Under the pieces are notes generated by a model. It searched no databases and had not been told where the DNA came from. It was given only the letters and a program-made list of their open reading frames with translations. 6,709 nucleotides of DNA from Brevundimonas sp. (lineage in GTDB: Bacteria > Pseudomonadota > Alphaproteobacteria > Caulobacterales > Caulobacteraceae): assembly GCA_015234495.1 (NCBI GenBank), contig JADGMZ010000057.1, positions 1-6,709 on the forward strand. Direction: 5' to 3'. Shown here in pieces: positions 1 to 6,709 of this stretch (the first letter of the stretch is position 1; every line of letters begins with the position of its first letter). The translations under genes were made by a program, and so were the position numbers.

Positions 1-1
1 C

Positions 2-925
<924 letters not shown>

Positions 926-929
<4 letters not shown>

Positions 930-2671
930 GCGTCCATGACGACCCCCACGCCTGGCAACGTCCGGCGCCGGGCCGCCCCGGCGGCGGCGTCTCCATGCCG
1001 TCGTGGCGCTGGCTGTCCGAAGCGATGTGGCGGATCGAGCATTCGTTCGGCCGCGCCCGCGCTGACGCCCGCCCGGAAGAGGACACCCGGGTCCGCATCT
1101 TCGTGATTCTGACGCTGTTCTCGGCGGTGTTCGTCTGCCTCGCCCTCGGCGCGGTGAACGCCGCCCTGCTGGCCCCGAAGGGCGGCGTCTGGTCGGGCGG
1201 CCATCCGAACGCCGTGTCGCGCGCAGACATGGTCGACCGCACCGGCGCCCTGCTGGCCACCAACATCATCCACTACGGCCTGTACATTGACCCGGCCGAG
1301 GTGTGGGACCGCCGCGCCGCCGCCGTCCGGATCAAGCGCGCCCTGCCGCGCGTGTCGATGAGCCGGCTGAACCGCGTGCTGTCCGGCGACCGCAGGCTGA
1401 TCGTCATGCCGGGCCTGACCCCGGCCGAGAGGGCCGCCGTGCACAGCCTGGCCCTGGGCGGCGTCAGCTTCGAGCCGGAAGACCGCCGCGTCTATCCGCT
1501 GGGGGCGTCGGCCACCCACGTGCTGGGCGTCGCCGACACCGGCGGCCAGGGCATCACCGGCGCCGAACTGGCCTTCAACCGCGAGATCCGCGAGGCCGGC
1601 GCGCGCGGCGAGAGCTTCCCGCTGTCGATCGACCTGCGCGTCCAGGGCGTGCTGGAGAACGAACTCGCCCAGGCCGTCGCCGACAGCCAGGCCAAGGGCG
1701 CCGTCGGCATCATCGCCGACGTGCAGACCGGCGAAATCCTCGGCATGGCCAGCTGGCCGACGAGCGACCGGCTGAACCGCGCTGCCTCGGCCCACTACGA
1801 GATGGGTTCGGTGTTCAAGACCTTCACCGTCGCCGCGGGCCTCGACACCGGCCGCGCCGACATGAACACCCTGTTCGACGCCTCCGAAGCCTTCATGATC
1901 GGCAAGCGCCGCATCACCGACTTCCACGCCACCAACCAGGTCCTGACCCTCGAGGAGGTCTATCTCCACTCGTCCAACATCGGCACCTCGCGCCTGGCGG
2001 TCGAGATGGGGCCGACGGTGATGCAGGACTATTTCAAGCGCTTCGGCCTGCTGGACGCAGCCCCGGTCGAACTGCACGAGTCGGCCCGCCCGCGGCGGCC
2101 GTCGAAGTGGGACGACTCGACCCTGGCCTCGCTGTCGTTCGGCTACGGCATCATGATCACCCCGCTGCAGATGACGGCGGCCATGGGCGCCCTGACCAAC
2201 GGCGGGCGGTTCATTCCCCTGACCCTGCGCAAGGGCGGCCGGCCCAACGCCGACGTGCGTCAGGTGGTCAGCCCCGAGACCTCGCTGACCCTGCTGGACC
2301 TGCTGCGTCGCAACGTCGTGCGCGGCTCGGGCGGCCGGGCCGATGCGCCGGGCCTGCGCGTCGGCGGCAAGACCGGATCGGCCAACAAGCTGGTCAATGG
2401 CCGCTACGACCCGACCCACGCCGTCGGGACCTTCGCCGCCGTCTTCCCCGCCGACGGCCCGGTCGACGCCCGGCGCTACTCCATCCTGATCCTGATCGAC
2501 GAGCCGGGCAGCTATCCCCGCACCGGCGGCTTCGTGGCCGCGCCGGCCGTGGGCCGCATCGCTGATCGCATCGCCCCCTTCCTCGGCGTTGAGCGCCGCG
2601 CCGACCAGTATCGCACGGCCCTGGGCGAGAAGATCCCGGCCTTTGAGGACGTCGAAGGGGACGGGCGATGA
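926..2671 (+). CDS. ftsI: Peptidoglycan D,D-transpeptidase FtsI (penicillin-binding protein 3)
   Basis: 581 residues, normal for a class B penicillin-binding protein. FtsI cross-links septal peptidoglycan in the periplasm as partner of the glycosyltransferase FtsW and is the target of beta-lactams. The cytoplasmic N-terminus is rather long (about 56 residues, Pro/Gly/Arg-rich). One membrane anchor follows at about 58-82 (IFVILTLFSAVFVCLALGAV). The dimerisation or pedestal domain holds the family motif DRTGALLATN (104-113) and RRVYPLGASATHVLG (187-201). The transpeptidase domain has all three active-site motifs: S295-V-F-K298 with the nucleophilic serine, S349-S-N351, and K482-T-G484. The region before the serine reads YEMGS rather than the YEPGS or FEPGS of many homologues; I believe this is common in alphaproteobacteria. 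There are no PASTA repeats. It overlaps ftsL and murE by 4 bases at either end, so it is probably translationally coupled to both. Confidence 0.97.
2655..2660 (+). promoter_or_regulatory. Shine-Dalgarno site of murE
   Basis: AAGGGG in the last codons of ftsI, 7 bases before the ATG at 2668. It agrees with the ATGA overlap in placing the murE start. Confidence 0.55.
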
Positions 2672-4134
2672 GCGCCGCCGGGCCCGCGGTCAGGCTGTCC
2701 GAGCTGCTGCGCCGCGACGTGCCGGCCGATCCGGTGATCACCGGCGTCACCGCCGACAGCCGCAAGGTCGCGCCCGGCAGCCTGTTCGTGGCCCTGCCGG
2801 GCAGCGCCGCCGACGGCCGCGCCTTCATCCCCCAGGCCCTGTCGCAGGGCGCGGCCGCGGTGCTGGCCCCCGCCGACACCGACGCGGCCCTGGCCCCGGT
2901 GCTGGTCACCTCGGGCGACGTTCGGCGCAGCTACGCCATCGCCGCGCGCAGCTTCTATGGCGTCCAGCCGGCCACCTGCGTGGCCATCACCGGGACCAAC
3001 GGCAAGACATCGGTGGCCGCCTTCTGCCGCCAGATCTGGGCCTCGCTCGGACGTTCGTCCGCGAGCATGGGCACGCTTGGGGTTTTGAAACAGACGGGTA
3101 ACGTTAATCAGGCGTTGACGGGGCCCGGCCTGACCAGCCCGGACGCCGCCGACGCCGCCCGCCTGCTGGCCGAACTGGCCGCCGAGGGCGTCACCCACCT
3201 GGCCCTGGAAGCCTCGTCCCACGGCATCGACCAGCGCCGTCTCGACGGCGTGTCGCTGAAGGCGGCGGCCTTCACCAACCTGACCCAGGACCACCTCGAC
3301 TACCATGGCGACATGGAGGCCTACCGCTCCGCCAAGCTGCGCCTGTTCGACACCCTTCTGCCGCGCGGACGGACGGCGGTGCTGAACGCCGACTCGGAGG
3401 CCTATTCCAGCTTCGCCGCCGCCTCGATCATGTCGGGCCTCGGCGTCATGGGCGTCGGCGAGCGCGGGCGGGACCTGACGCTGGTCGGCCGCCGGGCCGT
3501 GCCGGAAGGCCAGCGCCTGACGCTGGAAGCGGGCGGGAGCCTGCACGAGATCCTGCTGCCGTTGGCCGGCGCCTTCCAGGCCTCGAACGCCCTTGTGGCC
3601 GCGGGCCTGTGCATCGCCGCCGGCGAGGCGCCCGAACGAGTCCTCGCGGGGCTGGAGACGATCACCGGCGCCCAGGGGCGGCTGCAACGCATTCCCGGCT
3701 CCGGTCGCGGCGAGGTCTATGTCGATTACGCCCATACGCCGGACGGGCTGGAGACGGTGCTGACCGCCCTGCGCCCCCACGCCGCCGGCCGGCTTATCGT
3801 CGTGTTCGGGGCCGGCGGCGACCGGGACCGGGCCAAGCGGCCGATGATGGGCGAGATCGCCGGGCGGCTGGCCGATGTGGCCATCGTCACCGACGACAAT
3901 CCGCGCTCGGAAGACCCTGCCGCGATCCGCCGCGCTGTCCGCCAGGGCTGCCCGGACGCGCAGGAGATCGGCGACCGCCGCGCCGCCATCCGCCACGCCA
4001 TTGAACAGATGCGTGACGGAGATGTGGTGATCATCGCCGGAAAAGGGCATGAGCAGGGACAGATCGTCGGCGGGGTGACCCACCCCTTCGACGACGCCGC
4101 CGAAGCCGCCGAAGCCCTGCGCCTCCATGCCTGA
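2668..4134 (+). CDS. murE: UDP-N-acetylmuramoyl-L-alanyl-D-glutamate--2,6-diaminopimelate ligase MurE
   Basis: 488 residues, full length for MurE. This cytoplasmic ATP-dependent ligase adds meso-diaminopimelate to UDP-MurNAc-L-Ala-D-Glu. The N-terminal UDP-binding domain has TADSRKVAPGSLFVAL (28-43). The central ATPase domain has the P-loop G109-T-N-G-K-T114, then LEASSHGID (180-188) and DHLDYHGDMEAYRSAK, in which K223 matches the lysine carbamylated in the family. The C-terminal domain has GRLQR (337-341), DYAHTPDGLE (353-362), the D410-N-P-R413 motif that marks the meso-diaminopimelate (not lysine) enzymes, and AGKGHEQGQ (457-465). The ftsI stop and murE start share ATGA; the murE end overlaps murF by 8 bases. 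One oddity is a short low-GC patch at about 3076-3117, encoding LGVLKQTGNVNQAL with codons unlike those around it, although the reading frame stays intact. Confidence 0.97.
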   Translation: MSAAGPAVRLSELLRRDVPADPVITGVTADSRKVAPGSLFVALPGSAADGRAFIPQALSQGAAAVLAPADTDAALAPVLVTSGDVRRSYAIAARSFYGVQPATCVAITGTNGKTSVAAFCRQIWASLGRSSASMGTLGVLKQTGNVNQALTGPGLTSPDAADAARLLAELAAEGVTHLALEASSHGIDQRRLDGVSLKAAAFTNLTQDHLDYHGDMEAYRSAKLRLFDTLLPRGRTAVLNADSEAYSSFAAASIMSGLGVMGVGERGRDLTLVGRRAVPEGQRLTLEAGGSLHEILLPLAGAFQASNALVAAGLCIAAGEAPERVLAGLETITGAQGRLQRIPGSGRGEVYVDYAHTPDGLETVLTALRPHAAGRLIVVFGAGGDRDRAKRPMMGEIAGRLADVAIVTDDNPRSEDPAAIRRAVRQGCPDAQEIGDRRAAIRHAIEQMRDGDVVIIAGKGHEQGQIVGGVTHPFDDAAEAAEALRLHA

Positions 4135-5554
4135 TCACGCCCCCCTCTGGACGTCCGCCGAAATCGAGCAAGCCACGGGCGGACGCCTGTCCGGCAAGGG
4201 CTTCGAGGCGTCGGGCATCACCTACAACAGCCGCGAAATCGGCCCGGGCGATCTGTTCGTGGCGCTGAAGGGGGTGCGCGACGGGCACGACTTCGCCGCC
4301 CCGGCCTTCGCCGCCGGGGCGTCCGGGGCGATCACCGATCGCCCGCTCGACGGCGGATCCTGCGTCGTCGTCGCGGACACCTTGCGGGCGCTGGAGGACC
4401 TCGGCGTCGCCTCGCGGGATCGCAGCCCCGACGTCCGTCGCGGCGCCGTCACCGGATCGGTCGGCAAGACCAGCGTGACCCAGGCGATCAAGGCCGGTCT
4501 CGACCTGGCCGGACCGGCCCATGCCTCGATCAAGAGCTACAACAACCATATCGGCGTGCCGTTGACCCTCGCCCGGATGCCGCGCTCGACCGCCCGCGCC
4601 GTGTTCGAGATCGGCATGAGCGCGCCCGGCGAGATCGCGCCGTTGTCGCGCATGGTCCGCCCGCACGCGGCCTGCGTCACCACTGTGGGGCCCGTCCACA
4701 TCGAGGCCTTCGCCGACGGCGAGGCGGGCGTGGCTCGCGAGAAGGCCGCGATCTTCGAGGGGCTGGCGCCCGGCGGCGTGGCCGTGCTGAACGGCGATGT
4801 CGGTTTTGCGGCCGTGCTCGACGCCGCCGCGCGCAAGGCCGGCGCCCGCGCCGTGACCTTCGGCGTCGACGGCCGCCATGACGCCCGCCTCATCGATTTT
4901 GAGACCGGACCGGAGGGGTCGCGCATCACCGCCGAGCTGTACGGACGGCGTCTGACATTCGCCCTGCGTCAGTCGGGCTTTCACTGGGGCCTGAACAGCC
5001 TCTGCGTACTGCTGATGCTGGACGCCCTCGATGTGCCGCTGGAGACCGGGCTGGCGGCCCTGGCCGATTTCGAACCGCTTGCCGGCCGCGGCCAGGTCTC
5101 CGTGGTTCAGGCTCCCGGCGGGGCCTTCACCCTGATCGACGAGAGCTACAACGCCAATCCGCTGTCGATGGCCGCGGGCTTCCGCAGCCTCGGCGCCCGC
5201 CCCGTCGCCGCCGGCGCCCGCCGTGTCGTGGTGCTGACCGACATGCTGGAGCTGGGCGACCAGTCGCGCGGCCTGCACGAGGGCCTGGCCGGGCCGATCG
5301 CCGCCGCCGGCCTCGATCTCGTTCATACGGCCGGGCCGGAGATGAAGCGGCTCCACGAGGTTCTGCCGTCCGACCGCCGGGGGCTGTGGCGCGAGACCGC
5401 CGCGGAACTCGCCGCCGAGGCGGCGGACCTGGCCGGACCGGGGGATATCGTCATGGTCAAGGGGTCGAACGGCTCGAAGGCGTCGCTGGTCGCCAGGGCC
5501 CTCGCCGCGCTGGGACAGCCCGCAGGCCGCGACGGGCCAGGCGCGGAGCGATAG
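4127..5554 (+). CDS. murF: UDP-N-acetylmuramoyl-tripeptide--D-alanyl-D-alanine ligase MurF
   Basis: 475 residues, normal for MurF, the cytoplasmic ATP-dependent ligase that adds D-Ala-D-Ala to give UDP-MurNAc-pentapeptide. The N-terminal domain has TYNSREIGPGDLFVALKG (32-49). The central domain has the P-loop G110-S-V-G-K-T115, SYNNHIGVPLTLARMP (137-152), E161 in FEIGMSAPGEI, H191 in GPVHIEAF, and K206 as the likely carbamylated lysine. The C-terminal domain has DESYNANP (338-345), DMLELGD (372-378) and VKGSNGSK (444-451). The usual Asn-His of the E-x-G-x-N-H-x-G-E-I motif is Ser-Ala here (165-166), and the first Asn of the N-x-x-N pair is Trp (HWGLN, 286-290). The glutamate, histidine and lysine expected to act in catalysis are kept, so it should be active. 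The start overlaps the murE end by 8 bases and lacks a clear Shine-Dalgarno, which suggests translation by ribosomes coming off murE. Confidence 0.96.
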   Translation: MPDHAPLWTSAEIEQATGGRLSGKGFEASGITYNSREIGPGDLFVALKGVRDGHDFAAPAFAAGASGAITDRPLDGGSCVVVADTLRALEDLGVASRDRSPDVRRGAVTGSVGKTSVTQAIKAGLDLAGPAHASIKSYNNHIGVPLTLARMPRSTARAVFEIGMSAPGEIAPLSRMVRPHAACVTTVGPVHIEAFADGEAGVAREKAAIFEGLAPGGVAVLNGDVGFAAVLDAAARKAGARAVTFGVDGRHDARLIDFETGPEGSRITAELYGRRLTFALRQSGFHWGLNSLCVLLMLDALDVPLETGLAALADFEPLAGRGQVSVVQAPGGAFTLIDESYNANPLSMAAGFRSLGARPVAAGARRVVVLTDMLELGDQSRGLHEGLAGPIAAAGLDLVHTAGPEMKRLHEVLPSDRRGLWRETAAELAAEAADLAGPGDIVMVKGSNGSKASLVARALAALGQPAGRDGPGAER

Positions 5555-5560
5555 GGAAGG
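5553..5560 (+). promoter_or_regulatory. Shine-Dalgarno site of mraY
   Basis: AGGGAAGG covers the last bases of the murF stop and most of the 9-base gap to mraY, 3 bases before the ATG at 5564. Counting from the AGGGA part, the spacing is 6. It supports independent initiation of mraY, the first gene after rsmH that does not overlap its predecessor. Confidence 0.6.
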
Positions 5561-5563
5561 CAT

Positions 5564-6673
5564 ATGTTCTATCTGCTGTATCTCCACTACGCCGACATCG
5601 CGCAGGACTATCCGCTGCTGAATCTGGTCCAGTACCAGACGGTGCGGGTCGCCCTCGCCATGGCGACGGCCATGATCGTGGCGGTGGCCATGGGCAGCCG
5701 CTTTATCGCCTGGATCCGGGTCAAGCAGGGCAAGGGCCAGCCGATCCGCGCCGACGGGCCGGTGTCGCACCTGTCCAAGGTCGGCACCCCGACCATGGGC
5801 GGGCTGATGATCCTCGCCGGCATCGCGGTGGCGGTGCTGCTGTGGGGCGACCTGACCAACCCCTACATCTGGATCGTCAGCTTCGTGACCGGCGCCTTCG
5901 GGGTGCTGGGCTTCATCGACGACTACGCCAAGGTGTCCAAACAGACCTCGGCCGGCCTGACCTCGAAGCAGAAGCTGGTCGCCCAGGTCATCGTCTCGCT
6001 GATCGCCGGGGTGCTGACGGTCGTCTGGATGAAGGCCTCGCCCACCTCGCCGGGGCTCGAGACCTCGATCGCCTTCCCCTTCTTCAAGGCCGTGCTGCTG
6101 AATGTCGGCTGGTTCTACGTCATATTCGCCGCCTTCACCCTGGTGGGCTTCTCCAATGCGGTGAACCTGACCGACGGGCTCGACGGCCTCGCCATCGTGC
6201 CGGTGATGATGGCGGCGGGGGCCTTCGGCATCATCAGCTACCTGGTCGGCAACTTCATCTTCTCCGACTATCTCGGCGTCCACCATGTGCCGGGGGCCGG
6301 CGAGCTGGCCATCTTCTGCGCCGCGATGATCGGCGGCGGCGTCGGCTTCCTCTGGTACAACGCCCCGCCGGCCAAGATCTTCATGGGCGACACCGGCTCC
6401 CTGGCCCTCGGCGGCGCGCTCGGCGCCATCGCCGTGGCCACCAAGCACGAGCTGGTCCTGGGCATCGTCGGCGGCCTGTTCGTCATCGAGGCGCTCAGCG
6501 TCATGATCCAGGTCGGCTACTTCAAGGCCACGAAGAAGCGCATCTTCCTGATGGCCCCGATCCACCATCACTTCGAGAAGATGGGCTGGCCGGAGTCGAC
6601 GGTGGTGATCCGCTTCTGGATCGTCTCGGCCATGCTGGCCCTGGCCGGCCTCGCCACCCTGAAACTGCGCTAG
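5564..6673 (+). CDS. mraY: Phospho-N-acetylmuramoyl-pentapeptide-transferase MraY
   Basis: 369 residues, close to the usual 360. MraY is a polytopic inner-membrane enzyme that transfers phospho-MurNAc-pentapeptide from UDP to undecaprenyl phosphate, forming lipid I and releasing UMP. Several hydrophobic helices alternate with conserved cytoplasmic loops. Visible family motifs are GTPTMGG (74-80), FIDDYAKV (117-124) with the D119-D120 pair, [13 protein letters not shown] (198-210) with D204 and D207, [14 protein letters not shown] (266-279) with D276, and the histidine motif [14 protein letters not shown] (331-344). These are the residues linked to Mg2+ binding and catalysis in the family. The N-terminus [11 protein letters not shown] is typical, and the start has a Shine-Dalgarno just upstream. 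It lies 9 bases after murF and 4 before murD, as in other dcw clusters. Nothing is missing or truncated. Confidence 0.97.
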   Translation: MFYLLYLHYADIAQDYPLLNLVQYQTVRVALAMATAMIVAVAMGSRFIAWIRVKQGKGQPIRADGPVSHLSKVGTPTMGGLMILAGIAVAVLLWGDLTNPYIWIVSFVTGAFGVLGFIDDYAKVSKQTSAGLTSKQKLVAQVIVSLIAGVLTVVWMKASPTSPGLETSIAFPFFKAVLLNVGWFYVIFAAFTLVGFSNAVNLTDGLDGLAIVPVMMAAGAFGIISYLVGNFIFSDYLGVHHVPGAGELAIFCAAMIGGGVGFLWYNAPPAKIFMGDTGSLALGGALGAIAVATKHELVLGIVGGLFVIEALSVMIQVGYFKATKKRIFLMAPIHHHFEKMGWPESTVVIRFWIVSAMLALAGLATLKLR

Positions 6674-6677
6674 CACG

Positions 6678-6709
6678 ATGATCCCCGTCCCCGGCTTCGA
6701 AGGACGGAG
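6678..6709 (+). CDS. murD: UDP-N-acetylmuramoylalanine--D-glutamate ligase MurD, N-terminal fragment cut by the window edge
   Basis: Ten codons are visible and read MIPVPGFEGR, which resembles the start of MurD in Caulobacteraceae as I remember it, where a Rossmann-type UDP-binding segment follows. MurD adds D-glutamate to UDP-MurNAc-L-Ala in the cytoplasm, the step before MurE. The ATG lies 4 bases after the mraY stop. A stop codon in the same frame at 6660-6662, with no start codon between, makes this ATG the only possible start. No good Shine-Dalgarno precedes it, so coupling to mraY is likely. The identification rests mostly on its place after mraY, since so little of the protein is present. 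Confidence 0.8.
   Translation, partial: MIPVPGFEGR

Noticed and set aside
995..997. Alternative, shorter start for FtsI at an internal ATG
   Set aside because: No Shine-Dalgarno precedes it, while the ATG at 926 has GGAGGA at good spacing and the same overlap seen at neighbouring junctions.
1303..2565. A 420-residue open frame on the plus strand in another frame of ftsI
   Set aside because: Arg/Pro/Gly-rich nonsense composition within ftsI, whose own frame holds all transpeptidase motifs.
3115..3150. TTGACG at 3115 as the -35 box of a promoter inside murE
   Set aside because: No acceptable -10 element lies at the right distance in the GC-rich sequence that follows. It is kept only as part of the low-GC patch observation.
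2512..4128. A 538-residue open frame on the minus strand, antisense to murE
   Set aside because: It shadows a well-conserved MurE and shows no independent protein family signature.
4031..6676. An 881-residue open frame on the minus strand, antisense to murF and mraY
   Set aside because: It is opposite two clearly functional genes, and its product is low-complexity (rich in Gly, Ala, Arg, Asp, Gln, His) with no recognisable domain. GC-rich codon use removes stop codons from antisense frames.

Overview
The window is a stretch of the division and cell-wall (dcw) cluster of a GC-rich bacterium. All seven genes lie on the + strand in the canonical order rsmH (3' part) - ftsL - ftsI - murE - murF - mraY - murD (5' tip). 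The sequence is roughly 70% GC by eye. The pattern of the FtsL coiled coil, the YEMGSVFK form of the FtsI active-site motif and the MurD N-terminus (MIPVPGFEGR) suggest an alphaproteobacterium, most likely a Caulobacteraceae member such as Brevundimonas, Phenylobacterium or Caulobacter. The family is an inference from remembered relatives; the genus cannot be fixed here. The MurE DNPR motif points to meso-diaminopimelate peptidoglycan, as expected for a Gram-negative.

Layout: 2-501 is the C-terminal half of rsmH (16S rRNA methyltransferase), broken by a one-base frameshift near 235-241. 498-929 is ftsL, 926-2671 ftsI (PBP3), 2668-4134 murE, 4127-5554 murF, 5564-6673 mraY, and 6678 to the window end is the start of murD. 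rsmH/ftsL, ftsL/ftsI and ftsI/murE each overlap by the 4-base ATGA junction. murE/murF overlap by 8 bases. murF/mraY are separated by 9 bases and mraY/murD by 4. No non-coding stretch exceeds 9 bases, and I see no promoter, terminator, RNA gene, mobile element or CRISPR. The promoter must lie upstream, probably before mraZ/rsmH.

Functionally, MurE and MurF finish the UDP-MurNAc-pentapeptide in the cytoplasm. MraY loads it on undecaprenyl phosphate to make lipid I. FtsI cross-links septal peptidoglycan made from the resulting lipid II, and FtsL is the bitopic divisome protein that helps activate the FtsW/FtsI synthase. MurD acts before MurE.

This is an ordinary housekeeping region, and I found no undescribed system in it. 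The observation most worth checking is the rsmH frameshift, which may be a sequencing or assembly error. Lesser ones are a low-GC patch with unusual codons inside murE, a changed Asn-His motif in MurF, an extended acidic/proline tail on FtsL, and a shortage of GANTC sites.
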